Source: CAZAQV01 sp964487255
GTDB taxonomy: Bacteria > Myxococcota_A > Polyangia > Polyangiales > CAZAQV01
Direction of reading: 5' to 3'
DNA length: 64,000 nucleotides
Assembly: GCA_964487255.1 (NCBI GenBank)
Contig: CAZAQV010000006.1
Span: forward strand, 181,514 to 245,513
Numbering within the stretch: position 1 is the first letter of the stretch; each line of letters starts with the position of its first letter. Below are positions 26,217 through 34,886 of this stretch, piece by piece. The notes under the pieces were generated by a model. It was not told the DNA's origin. It ran no database searches and saw nothing but the letters and a program-made list of their open reading frames with translations. Made by a program: the position numbers and the translations under genes.

Positions 26217-28039
26217 GTGCGCCTCCGTAACACCTCGCGGAGACGCACGAGCTCGTTGCGCAACGAGCCTGGCGCACGACGCAAATCGAGCGCGAGCACT
26301 TCCTCCACGAGCGCCTGGGCGATCTCATCGCGCCCTTCGCGCCGTAACGCCTCTGCACGGCGCAAAAATGCGCGCGTTAGACTGGGCATCACGAGCAGGT
26401 TTCGCTCCACGGCGTCACGGTCTACCGCCAGCGCACGGCGAAATGAATGCAATGCCCGCCCGTAGCTCTCCCTGCGCACCAGCGCCATCGCCAGCACGAT
26501 GTGCGGGGCGGCCCAGGACGGCCACAAGCGCGCAGCCGCATCGAAGCGCTTCGTCGCACGCCCAAGTGCCCCGAGCAGGAGCCAAAAGTGCCCGACCATG
26601 TGGTGACGGAATGCTCGAAAGCGGCCCCAAGCGGAAACTTCCTTGCCCCCCTCGTCGTCCTCTTCATGCTCTTCGAGAAGAAACGCGAGCGACTGCTGCT
26701 CGACCTCCTCGCCCTGAAGTTCCATGCGGGCCGTGATCGCGTCCATCGCGTCTTCGATCTCGGCCCAAAGCGCTGGCGTCGTCGCGTCGTCAAGGTTGGC
26801 GCGAGCGTGAAGGCGAGAGAGCGCACGCGCATCACCGATGCTTCGTAGCGCACGAACCGTCGCCATGACCACATCGTCGGAACTGTGGTCGAGGAAGGCG
26901 AATAGAAGTTCGCTGTCCTCTGCGCCGCCACACTGACCAAGCGCCTCGATACCGCGTGCCGCCCGCTGCGCGTCGTCACGGTCGAGCAGCTCTCGCACAA
27001 CCGCTGCTCCGCGCGTATCGCCGAGCACACCAAGCGCGCCCGCTGCCACGATACGCAAGCTCTCCTGCGGCGTCTTTTCGAATGTCTCAAGCAAGGCTGG
27101 ATGTACGCGCGGGTCGTCCACGCGACAGAGGGCGCGCGCGGCCTCATCGCTGAGCGCGAACTCTTCGTGATGGAGCAGGTGAATCAATGCTGGCACGAGG
27201 CGCGTGTCGGCTGTGGCACGACACGAGATGAGCACCTCGAGGCGGCTCACCGCCGAAACCGTGGCGTCGTCGCCTTCGATAATCGCCGCAATGTGCTGCA
27301 CGACCTCGTCGGCGAGGCTCGGCACATCAGAGAGCAAGAGAGCGCGCGCGTCCACAGCCATGGCCGCGACCGGTTCTTGCGACAGCGTACCGTCCCAGTA
27401 GTCGCGGATACGGGCGATGAGCTCGGCTTCTGCGCGACGGAAGAGTTCGCGGCGACCACGCGCCCGACGCGCCAGCGCAGGCACCGCGCGATGCACGTCG
27501 GCCAGCTGATTCGAAAGCTCAGGATCGCCAAGATTCTCGATGATGGACAGCGCTTTTTTGGTCTGGTCCGATGCCAAGGCCTTGCGGGAGCTGAGTAAAT
27601 CACGAAGTCGGTCGAGCGCAGCTCGCTTGTGACGCAAGCGACCGCCACGCAAAATGGCGTGCAGCGTCTGTACATCCTCAACCTCTTGCACGTTGGGACC
27701 AGACTCGACGTCGACGAGCTGCCCCAAAAAGGACGAATCGGGCGCCGTCACAACGGCCGGCATGATCGATGGCCGATGGTCGTCACGCATGTCGCGATTC
27801 GAGCCCACCGCAAGCAAATCGCTGGCACTGATTTCTCGCACCAAGGCGCGCGCGATGTGCTCATCGTCTCGTTCTTCTGCGCCGACCAAGTTGCCAAGAG
27901 ACGCTGCGTCTGTCGCGCCGAGCCCCTCTCGAAGGGTGCGTAGCCACTCGCGCATCGGTCGCTCCTCTGGCGTCGGCTCGCTCCTTGTTTCGTCAGGCTC
28001 ATCGAGTAGTCCGACGGTCGCAGAGGGCTCAAGGCTCAT
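26213..28039 (-). CDS. HEAT-repeat and TPR-like scaffold protein
   Basis: About 608 residues from ATG at 28039, which overlaps the UDG stop by four bases; the frame is open further upstream inside the UDG gene. Residues about 150-420 carry HEAT/armadillo-like helical repeats, for example VPALIHLLHHEEFALSDEAARALCRV and the EALGQCGGAEDSELLFAFL stretch. An acidic EEHEEDDEGGKE region follows, then a TPR-like C-terminus with RESYGRALHSFRRALAVD. There is no signal peptide or catalytic motif. It probably mediates protein-protein contacts. Its link to DNA repair is only by position next to the uracil-DNA glycosylase. Confidence 0.8.
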   Translation of the reverse strand: MSLEPSATVGLLDEPDETRSEPTPEERPMREWLRTLREGLGATDAASLGNLVGAEERDDEHIARALVREISASDLLAVGSNRDMRDDHRPSIMPAVVTAPDSSFLGQLVDVESGPNVQEVEDVQTLHAILRGGRLRHKRAALDRLRDLLSSRKALASDQTKKALSIIENLGDPELSNQLADVHRAVPALARRARGRRELFRRAEAELIARIRDYWDGTLSQEPVAAMAVDARALLLSDVPSLADEVVQHIAAIIEGDDATVSAVSRLEVLISCRATADTRLVPALIHLLHHEEFALSDEAARALCRVDDPRVHPALLETFEKTPQESLRIVAAGALGVLGDTRGAAVVRELLDRDDAQRAARGIEALGQCGGAEDSELLFAFLDHSSDDVVMATVRALRSIGDARALSRLHARANLDDATTPALWAEIEDAMDAITARMELQGEEVEQQSLAFLLEEHEEDDEGGKEVSAWGRFRAFRHHMVGHFWLLLGALGRATKRFDAAARLWPSWAAPHIVLAMALVRRESYGRALHSFRRALAVDRDAVERNLLVMPSLTRAFLRRAEALRREGRDEIAQALVEEVLALDLRRAPGSLRNELVRLREVLRRRT

Positions 28040-28752
28040 GCGCCGCGACCCGCAATCTTTTGCATGACCTGCTGAAGGTCCTCCCACACAGGTCGTTTCA
28101 TGTTCTCGTTGCGCAACAAGAAGGCGGGATGATACGTCGCCATGACGTCGATATTGTTGCGTCGGGTCCAGCGACCACGCCACCCTCGCGCGCCCGCCTC
28201 AAGACAGCCCAGGTACTCGGCCGCACAGCGACCGAGGGCCACGATTACCTCGGGCGCGACCGCCGCGATCTGAGCGTCGAGGAAGTGCATACAGGCGTGG
28301 GCCTCGTCGGGCAAAGGCGTCCGGTTGTCTGGTGGGCGGCACTTCACCACATTGCAGATGTAGACATCGCCAGGACCGAGCTTCATCGCCGAAATCATCT
28401 TGTCGAGCAGCTGACCGGCTCGCCCCACAAATGGCTGACCTTGTTGATCTTCGTGATAGCCAGGTCCCTCCCCCACAAACATCACCCGAGCCGTCTGACT
28501 GCCTCGCGAAAAAACCGATTGGGTGCGTCCCTCATGAAGGCGACACGCTGTACAGGCCGCAGTCCGCTCGGCCAAAACCGACAAACTGGGCGCGGATAGT
28601 TTGGCGGGGGGCTGAACAGGGACCTGAACAGAAGCTTGGGGCTCGGTGGCGCGCAGGAGTTCGAGGTCAAAGAACTCGGCCTCCCACGCCAAGAACGCGC
28701 GGACAACGTCTTCCGCTCCTGGGTCTGGACCTGGCACGCCCCCATCGTACAA
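28036..28752 (-). CDS. Uracil-DNA glycosylase, family 4/5-like (iron-sulfur)
   Basis: 238 residues. Removes uracil from DNA in base excision repair. Motif 1 is VGEGPGYHEDQQGQPFVG, the usual iron-sulfur cysteines are C-x2-C in ACTACRLHEGRT plus VVKCRPPDNR and the C near HACMHFL, and the active-site C-terminal motif is ATYHPAFLLRN. The first 40 residues are an extra acidic and Pro/Gln-rich leader. The start is uncertain: TTG at 28752 or GTG at 28737, the latter preceded by a G-rich stretch. It heads the minus-strand operon with the HEAT/TPR gene and is divergent from the PP2C gene. Confidence 0.9.
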   Translation of the reverse strand: MYDGGVPGPDPGAEDVVRAFLAWEAEFFDLELLRATEPQASVQVPVQPPAKLSAPSLSVLAERTAACTACRLHEGRTQSVFSRGSQTARVMFVGEGPGYHEDQQGQPFVGRAGQLLDKMISAMKLGPGDVYICNVVKCRPPDNRTPLPDEAHACMHFLDAQIAAVAPEVIVALGRCAAEYLGCLEAGARGWRGRWTRRNNIDVMATYHPAFLLRNENMKRPVWEDLQQVMQKIAGRGA

Positions 28753-28798
28753 CGATTACAAGTTGACGCCCAACTTCAGCCGTGGATATCCTTGCCGA

Positions 28799-29569
28799 AT
28801 GCCGCGTGTTCTTTTCTCAGCCCAGACCGATGTGGGTATGAAGCGAACACACAATGAAGACGACTACCTCGTCATCGAAGACTCGCACGTCTACCTGGTC
28901 GCAGACGGCATGGGCGGCCATGCGTGCGGCGAAGTGGCCAGCAAGATGGCCTGCGAGACGGTGCAGCACTTCTATGCCCGCACCGAAGACGACCCCGAGG
29001 CGACCTGGCCATACAAGATGGACCGCGCGCGCGGCTACGAGGAAAATCGACTCGTCACTGGCGTCAAGCTCGCCAATCTGCGGATCTTCGAAACCGCCCA
29101 AAAAGACGAAGCCAAGCGCGGCATGGGCACCACCGTCGTGGCCATGCGTGTCATCGACAACGGCGTGCTGGTTGCACACGTGGGCGACTCGCGCGCCTAT
29201 CTATACCGCAACGGCAAGCTCACCCAGCTGACCGAGGACCACTCGCTTCTTAACGACTACATCAAGATGAAAAAGCTCAAGCCCGAAGAGATCGAAAAGT
29301 TCCACTACAAGAACATCATCTCTCGCGCCTTGGGCATGAAAGAGAGCGTGAAGGTCGACCTTCTGCACGAGGCATCGCAGCCCGGCGACACGTTCCTGCT
29401 TTGCTCAGACGGACTCGCCGGACCCGCAAGCGACGAAGAGATCGCGGAAATCATGGGCTCTGCCACCGACCCCAAGGCCATTACTGAGCAACTCATTGAA
29501 CGCGCCAACGCCAACGGCGGCCCCGACAATGTGACGGCTATCGTAGTCCGCGTCATCGGCACGGACTAA
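28799..29569 (+). CDS. PP2C-type Ser/Thr protein phosphatase
   Basis: 256 residues from ATG at 28799 (MPRVLFSAQTDVGMKRTHNED). The metal-binding motifs of bacterial PP2C (PrpC/Stp-like) are intact: RTHNEDDYLV, ADGMGGHACGE, GTTVVAM, HVGDSRAYLYR, LLCSDGL and GGPDNVTAIVV. No membrane segment or extra domain. It would reverse phosphorylation by Hanks-type kinases such as that at 23569. The frame is open upstream of 28799, but that part reads into the divergent UDG promoter region and is unlike the family. Confidence 0.95.
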   Translation: MPRVLFSAQTDVGMKRTHNEDDYLVIEDSHVYLVADGMGGHACGEVASKMACETVQHFYARTEDDPEATWPYKMDRARGYEENRLVTGVKLANLRIFETAQKDEAKRGMGTTVVAMRVIDNGVLVAHVGDSRAYLYRNGKLTQLTEDHSLLNDYIKMKKLKPEEIEKFHYKNIISRALGMKESVKVDLLHEASQPGDTFLLCSDGLAGPASDEEIAEIMGSATDPKAITEQLIERANANGGPDNVTAIVVRVIGTD

Positions 29570-29676
29570 AACAATGTCGTCTGGAAAACGATCCGCTGCG
29601 CGATACGTCGTCGATATCTGCGCTGCCTGCGCACGCTCTATCGCTGGTTCTTCGCCTTTCGGTTCTGCAAGAACAG

Positions 29677-29697
29677 CGATGTGGAAGTACCACATCG
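29677..29697 (+). terminator. Possible terminator hairpin after the PP2C gene
   Basis: CGATGTGG-AAGTA-CCACATCG is a perfect 8-bp stem with a 5-base loop, followed by GTCCTTTCC. The T-tract is short, so intrinsic termination is uncertain. It lies between the phosphatase gene and the start of the lipoprotein gene at 29735. Confidence 0.35.
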
Positions 29698-29734
29698 GTC
29701 CTTTCCAAACCTGGGCTCATCACAAAATAGAATC

Positions 29735-30166
29735 ATGAGACAGCTGCACCATCTCTTCATCTCGATCTCGCCGTCCATGCTGTTTATCGCCATTCTGGTT
29801 GCTATGGGCGCGGGGTGTGATGCGCCGAAGGAAAAGTCGCCCGACGAGTACTTTACGCCGCTGTTCGAAAACAAATCGATCGCGGTGACGGCCAACCAAC
29901 CCAGCGAGCAAATCCTCGACGTCAAACCCGCCCTTTGCTACCGCATCTTTGGGGAAGCGAGCGCGGACCCCGTCACCGTCACCGTCATCGACGACAGTGG
30001 TGCTCCGGTTCGCACCACGAACTCCGAAAACGGAAAGTTCGAAATCGGCAAGGCACACGGTTTCTGCACTCGGGTCATCAAAGGCCCGTATTACGTGCGC
30101 TTCTCGTCAAAAAATGACGCAACGGTCACACTCTCGGTCAGCAAGAGCCAATCCGGCGGCATCTAA
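29735..30166 (+). CDS. Small lipoprotein of unknown function
   Basis: 143 residues from ATG at 29735. A hydrophobic signal segment ends in VAMGAGC, a good lipobox, so the mature protein should be a lipidated periplasmic or outer-membrane protein of about 115 residues. The mature part has two Cys (ALCYRIFG and HGFCTRVI) that could pair and a beta-rich pattern with VTVTVIDDSGAPVRT, reminiscent of small beta-sandwich domains that bind ligands or cell wall. No family recognised. It follows the PP2C gene after 165 bp and converges on the REC-histidine kinase gene. Confidence 0.8.
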   Translation: MRQLHHLFISISPSMLFIAILVAMGAGCDAPKEKSPDEYFTPLFENKSIAVTANQPSEQILDVKPALCYRIFGEASADPVTVTVIDDSGAPVRTTNSENGKFEIGKAHGFCTRVIKGPYYVRFSSKNDATVTLSVSKSQSGGI

Positions 30167-30179
30167 ACCGGGCTGCGTC

Positions 30180-31361
30180 TCAGGCGGGGAAAGAGATGAT
30201 GACCAGGGACCCGGTGTATTTGCGTCCGGCAACCTCACTCCGCGGCGGCGATTCAAAGCTAAGCGTGCCCATCATGGCCTGAGCGACGTTTCGCACGTAG
30301 GCAAGTCCCAGTCCCACGCCGCCGTGTTTGCGCGTCACCGACCCGTCGAGCTGAAAGAACGTTTCGAAGATTTGGTTATGTGCCTCTGCTGGAACGCCCG
30401 GGCCATCGTCCGCAACCAAGATCCGGATGCGGCCGTTCAACTCTTCGCAAACGACGCCGACCGCAACGCCTGGCCCGGAAAACTTCCAAGCGTTATCCAG
30501 GATGTGCGTGAGCGCCCGGGTGAGCTTCTCTTCGTCGCCGCGCAACATGATCGGGCTCGAGGGAAGCGAGAAGGTGGTGCGCTTGCGATCCTCTTCGGAC
30601 ACCGCTCGCTCAATGTTCTTCATCATGTTAACGACATCAAACACGTCACCGCGAACGCGAAAGCGGCCCAGCTCCATCGCGCTGACATCGAGCATCGTGT
30701 CGACCACCTGCTTGAGGCGCTCGACCGAACTTTGGAGCGAACGCACGACACTCTTCTGCTCTGAGTTCAGCGGACCGAAGCGCTCCTCCTCCATCAGCGA
30801 CAAATAGCCCACGATCGGCGTAAGAGGCGTAGCAAGCTCGTGCGTGGTGTTCCGGAGAAACTCTTGCCGCAGCCTTCGGGCGTCGATGAGCTGGCGGTTG
30901 CTCTCCATCAGCTCGCGCGCCCGCCGCTCCAGATGCTCAACGATGCGGTGCGATTGTTCGCGCAAGCGCACCTGCCCGGTTGCCTCATCACCTCGCTCGC
31001 GGTGCCCCTCCAAGAAGCGAGCCACCTGCGAGGCAAACGTACCGACTGCAATCGGCTTTTGGATGAAGCCGTCCGCGCCGACGGCCAGAGAAGTCTCTCG
31101 ATCGCCCTCCGCGGTAATCGCAACAATCGGGACGCCGTCCATCGCAGCGATGCCCCGCAAGCGCAGCGTCACCTCATAGCCGTCGAGTTCGGGCAACTGA
31201 AGGTCGACGAGGACCAAGTCAGGGTTGACGCGCTCTGCACTCGCGATCCCCTCGAGCCCGGTCGCGGCATCGACAACCTCGTACCCCTGATGTTCCAGCA
31301 GCTTGCGGACCAGCTCCCGATTGTTCGGGTCGTCTTCGATGTGCAAGATGGTGGTCACCAT
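30180..31361 (-). CDS. Receiver-domain histidine kinase (REC-HisKA-HATPase)
   Basis: 393 residues, no membrane segment. The N-terminal receiver domain (about 1-120) has the acidic pair HIEDD, phosphoacceptor Asp53 in LVLVDLQLPELDG and the switch Lys in IQKP. A coiled-coil-like linker leads to the HisKA domain with phosphoacceptor His174 in NTTHELATPLTP. The HATPase part has the N box DNAWKFS, G1 DDGPGVP and G2 GGVGLGLAYV. A cytosolic kinase with a receiver at the N-terminus is typical of myxobacterial phosphorelays. No cognate regulator is adjacent. Confidence 0.94.
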   Translation of the reverse strand: MVTTILHIEDDPNNRELVRKLLEHQGYEVVDAATGLEGIASAERVNPDLVLVDLQLPELDGYEVTLRLRGIAAMDGVPIVAITAEGDRETSLAVGADGFIQKPIAVGTFASQVARFLEGHRERGDEATGQVRLREQSHRIVEHLERRARELMESNRQLIDARRLRQEFLRNTTHELATPLTPIVGYLSLMEEERFGPLNSEQKSVVRSLQSSVERLKQVVDTMLDVSAMELGRFRVRGDVFDVVNMMKNIERAVSEEDRKRTTFSLPSSPIMLRGDEEKLTRALTHILDNAWKFSGPGVAVGVVCEELNGRIRILVADDGPGVPAEAHNQIFETFFQLDGSVTRKHGGVGLGLAYVRNVAQAMMGTLSFESPPRSEVAGRKYTGSLVIISFPA

Positions 31362-31405
31362 CGGAACCCTACCATTTTTTTCTTTTGAGCTATGCTCCCC
31401 GCGAG

Positions 31406-33064
31406 ATGAACAGCGAGTACGAACAAGCCCTGACGCGCTGGAACGACGAGGTCCTCAAGCCACTCGAAAGAGCACGCCCTCCTCGTGAGCGCCCGCCGTC
31501 GCTGAGTGCCGAGGGCGACCCCGAGCCACTGTACGTCGAAAACGGCCAGCGCGACCCCAAGACCGCCCTAGGTTTTCCCGGACAGCCGCCTTTCACCAGA
31601 GGCGTTCAACCCAATATGTACCGCGGCCGGCTATGGACGATGCGTCAGTACGCGGGTTTCGGCAGCGCGGCCCAGTCCAACCAGCGCTACCACTACCTGC
31701 TCGAGCGCGGGCAAACCGGCCTCAGCGTCGCGTTTGACCTGCCGACCCAGATGGGGCGCGACAGCGACCACCCGTTGGCGGTCGGCGAGGTCGGTAAGGT
31801 TGGCGTTGCCATCGACTCGATCGAGGACATGCGCGTGCTCTTTTCGGGCATCGAACTCGACAAGGTCTCGACCTCGATGACGATCAACGCGACCAGCGCC
31901 ATTTTGCTCGCGCTCTACGTCGCGGTCGCCGAAGAAAACGGCGCAGACGCCAAGACGCTTCGCGGCACCATTCAAAACGACATTCTCAAAGAGTATATCG
32001 CACGGGGCACGTATATCTACCCGCCACGCCCGTCGTTACGCATCATCCGCGACATTTTCGCGTGGTGTGCGGAACACACGCCAAAGTGGAACACCATCTC
32101 GATCAGTGGCTACCACATGCGCGAAGCGGGATGCGACGCAGCGCAAGAGGTCGCATTCACGCTCGCCAACGGCATGACCTACGTACAAACGGGCATTGAC
32201 GCTGGGCTCGACGTCGACGTTTTCGGTCGACAGCTGTCCTTCTTCTTCAACGCGCACAACAACTTCATCGAAGAGGTCGCCAAGTTTCGCGCCGCACGGC
32301 GCATCTGGTCCGCGGTCATGAAGGAGCGCTTTGGTGCCAAGACCGACCGCGCTCGTGCGCTCAAGTTTCACGTTCAGACAGCCGGCTCGTCGCTGCAGGC
32401 ACAACAACCGCTGGTCAACGCGATTCGAACGACAATTCAGGCCATGTCCGCCGTGGCAGGCGGCTGTCAATCCCTTCATACGAACGGCTACGATGAGGCG
32501 CTCTCGTTGCCCACCGAAGGCGCGGCGACGCTGGCGCTTCGCACCCAGCAAGTCATCGCCTACGAAAGCGGGCTCGCCGACCTCGTCGACGCCTTGGGCG
32601 GTAGCTACGCCGTCGAAGCACTGACAGACCGCATTGAAGAACAGGTCTACGCGTACTTCGAAAAGATCGACGACCACGGCGGCATGACCGCGGCCATCGA
32701 AAAAGGCTACGTCCAAAGAGAGATCCAAAACACGGCCTATCGACAGCAACTCCGCGTGGAGCATGACGAGCAAAAGATTGTGGGCCTCAACGCTTTTGTG
32801 GCTGACGAAAAGGAGCCTGTGCCCATCCTCAAAATCGATGAGTCCGTTGCCCGCGAACAAGTCGACCGCCTCCGCGCCTTTCGCAAGGCACGCGACGAAG
32901 AGACCGCGCGCCAAGCCTGCGCAGCGGTCGCCGCAACCGCTCGCGGCGACGAAAACCTGATGCCGGCGATCACGCAGGCTGTGCGCGCCAAAGCCACCGT
33001 CGGCGAAATCGCCGATGCCATGCGCGACGTATTCGGCCAGCACCAAGAAAGTGTGACGCTGTGA
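31406..33064 (+). CDS. Methylmalonyl-CoA mutase, large (catalytic) subunit of the split type
   Basis: 552 residues from ATG at 31406. It has only the acyl-CoA-binding TIM-barrel; the C-terminal cobalamin-binding domain of one-chain mutases is absent, so a separate small subunit is needed and is not in the window. Motifs include the MYRGRLWTMRQYAGFG segment, SVAFDLPTQMGRDSDHP and the SISGYHMREAG histidine region. Tyr82 and Arg200 match the residues that mark methylmalonyl-CoA specificity (Phe and Gln in isobutyryl-CoA mutase). With the acyl-CoA carboxylase beta gene at 37754 this fits the propionyl-CoA to succinyl-CoA route. The next gene overlaps its end by four bases. Confidence 0.92.
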   Translation: MNSEYEQALTRWNDEVLKPLERARPPRERPPSLSAEGDPEPLYVENGQRDPKTALGFPGQPPFTRGVQPNMYRGRLWTMRQYAGFGSAAQSNQRYHYLLERGQTGLSVAFDLPTQMGRDSDHPLAVGEVGKVGVAIDSIEDMRVLFSGIELDKVSTSMTINATSAILLALYVAVAEENGADAKTLRGTIQNDILKEYIARGTYIYPPRPSLRIIRDIFAWCAEHTPKWNTISISGYHMREAGCDAAQEVAFTLANGMTYVQTGIDAGLDVDVFGRQLSFFFNAHNNFIEEVAKFRAARRIWSAVMKERFGAKTDRARALKFHVQTAGSSLQAQQPLVNAIRTTIQAMSAVAGGCQSLHTNGYDEALSLPTEGAATLALRTQQVIAYESGLADLVDALGGSYAVEALTDRIEEQVYAYFEKIDDHGGMTAAIEKGYVQREIQNTAYRQQLRVEHDEQKIVGLNAFVADEKEPVPILKIDESVAREQVDRLRAFRKARDEETARQACAAVAATARGDENLMPAITQAVRAKATVGEIADAMRDVFGQHQESVTL

Positions 33065-33876
33065 GCGAAGCCATCGACAAACTCGGGGGCCAAGGCGGTC
33101 TCGATGAACTGCTCAGCGTTGTGAGAGAGGCTGGCAAAGAAGCGCTTGGCCTCGCCGAGCGGGTTACCGCGGGCGAGTGGGAAAAGAAGTCGGACGAGAG
33201 CCCGGTCACGGTCGCCGACCGCAGCGTCGAGGACATCATCCGCGCGTACGTCGAGCGGCGCCATCCACAACTCGCGTTCGAAGGTGAAGAGACGGGCAAG
33301 AGCGAGCACGAAGCCGAATGGTCGTTTTTGCTCGACCCGATCGACGGCACGCGTTCGTTTCTGCGCGGTATCCCCACCTGGTCGACCTTGCTCGCACTGA
33401 CGCACCGCGGAGTGCCGCAACTGGGCATCGCCCACTTTCCCGCCGACGGCGACATGCTGATTGGAATCGAAGGCGTCGGCACCACGCACAACGGCAACGC
33501 CGTTTCGCTTAGCAGCACGGCAACGCTCAAAGAGGCCACCGTTTCACATGGCCTACTCCACCAGTTCACCGACGAGGGATACGACGACCTGCTCTGCGCG
33601 CTCGGCAAGCACACCTACGTTCAGCGCGGGTTCAGCGATTTTGATGGCTATCGAAAACTGCTTCTCGGCTACGTCGACGCCATGATCGAGCCCGGGCCGA
33701 GGCCCTGGGACTTGGCCCCGGCCGCGGTCATGCTTCGAGCAGCGGGGGGCCGCTTTAGCGACTTTAGCGGCGCGCCGCGTATCGACGGTCGAAGCTCGAT
33801 CGCAAGCAATGGACGCATTCACGACGAGCTTTTGGCCCTCGTGCAGGCGCACCCACCCAAGGTGGAAAAACGATGA
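33061..33876 (+). CDS. Inositol monophosphatase-family phosphatase, histidinol-phosphatase (HisN)-like
   Basis: 271 residues, GTG start overlapping the mutase stop (33061-33064). The metal-binding motifs of the family are present: AFEGEETG, LLDPIDGTRSFLRG and PRPWDLAPAAVM. The SFLRGIPTWSTLLAL segment resembles HisN-type histidinol phosphatases more than SuhB-type inositol phosphatases. Substrate could be histidinol phosphate, inositol phosphate or another sugar phosphate; no histidine gene is nearby to decide. It is coupled by a second 4-bp overlap to the asparaginase-like gene. Confidence 0.87.
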   Translation: MSEAIDKLGGQGGLDELLSVVREAGKEALGLAERVTAGEWEKKSDESPVTVADRSVEDIIRAYVERRHPQLAFEGEETGKSEHEAEWSFLLDPIDGTRSFLRGIPTWSTLLALTHRGVPQLGIAHFPADGDMLIGIEGVGTTHNGNAVSLSSTATLKEATVSHGLLHQFTDEGYDDLLCALGKHTYVQRGFSDFDGYRKLLLGYVDAMIEPGPRPWDLAPAAVMLRAAGGRFSDFSGAPRIDGRSSIASNGRIHDELLALVQAHPPKVEKR

Positions 33877-34802
33877 ACGCCGCGGTGATCGCCCACGGTG
33901 GCGCGGACAGTCCCAACGAATCCTCGGACGGTCCCAAAAGAGCGGCCAACGCGGGACTTGAAGCGCTCGCTCGGGGCGCAGACGTCTTGCAGGCCGCGAT
34001 CACAACCATCGAAGTGCTCGAGGACGATCCCCGTTTTAACGCCGGAACAGGTTCGCGCGTGCGGCTCGACGGGCACAGTGTGCAGATGGACGCGGGGCTC
34101 ATGCACAGCGACGGCCGATTTGGTGCGGTAGCCGCGCTCGAACGCGTGCAGCACCCCATCCGAGTAGCCCGAGAAGTCCTCGACTCGCCGCATTTGCTCA
34201 TCGTGGGCGACGGTGCCAACCGACTGGCGCGCGCACTGGGCCTGCCGGACTATGACCCCACCGTCGAAGAGGTTCGCGCGGAGTGCGAGAGGATTCGCGC
34301 GCGCCTCGAATCGGCCGATGGCGCCAGCCCCTGGTCGCAGTACGATTGGCGCCGCGCTTGGAACTATGAGCGCAGTCTTGAGGATGCTGGCTTCGGCAAG
34401 CACGCGGTTGGCACTGACACCGTCGGCTGCGTGGTACGCGATGCGCACGGCAACTACGCCTCCGCACTTTCAACCGGTGGTACATCCACCACCTTGCGAG
34501 GACGGGTCGGCGACACGCCCATCTTGGGCGCGGGACTCTACGCAGGACCGCAGGCCGGCCTTGCCGCCACGGGGGATGGCGAACTGATCGTCGAAGCCAC
34601 GCTGGCACGCCTGGGCTACGAAGCGTTGCGAACAGGCGCGTCGCCACAAGAGGTCGCAGACCGATACGTAAGCGAAATTGGCAAAAAGGGCTCGATCGGC
34701 GTCATTGCGCTCGATGCAGAACGCTGGGGAACAGCCACCGCGACCACCATGGCGTGGGCGTATCGCGACAGCACTGGCCAATGCGCCTCATCGGACCATT
34801 AG
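33873..34802 (+). CDS. Isoaspartyl peptidase/L-asparaginase (plant-type, Ntn hydrolase)
   Basis: 309 residues. Ntn-hydrolase precursor expected to cut itself before Thr183 in VGTDTVGCVV, giving alpha and beta chains. Supporting motifs are the N-terminal AVIAHGGADS, FNAGTGSRVRLDG, the MDAGLM segment, ALSTGGTSTTLRGRVGDTPILGAGLYA with the substrate-binding region, and ATGDGE. It would hydrolyse beta-aspartyl dipeptides formed by protein damage, or asparagine. No signal peptide is apparent, so it is cytoplasmic. It is translationally coupled to the phosphatase gene upstream. Confidence 0.92.
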   Translation: MNAAVIAHGGADSPNESSDGPKRAANAGLEALARGADVLQAAITTIEVLEDDPRFNAGTGSRVRLDGHSVQMDAGLMHSDGRFGAVAALERVQHPIRVAREVLDSPHLLIVGDGANRLARALGLPDYDPTVEEVRAECERIRARLESADGASPWSQYDWRRAWNYERSLEDAGFGKHAVGTDTVGCVVRDAHGNYASALSTGGTSTTLRGRVGDTPILGAGLYAGPQAGLAATGDGELIVEATLARLGYEALRTGASPQEVADRYVSEIGKKGSIGVIALDAERWGTATATTMAWAYRDSTGQCASSDH

Positions 34803-34886
34803 CCCGAAATTCTCCGCCTCGATTCGGGCGGAAGAACAGGCAATTCGCCTGGGAAGGGGCCAAGGAATGGTGCTACGGTCGCGGCG

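Noticed and set aside
29574..29738. Small open frame of 54 codons between the PP2C gene and the lipoprotein, ending in an ATGA overlap
   Set aside because: No ribosome-binding site, many A/T-ending codons compared with neighbouring genes, and it contains the hairpin at 29677-29697. A small gene cannot be excluded, but support is weak.
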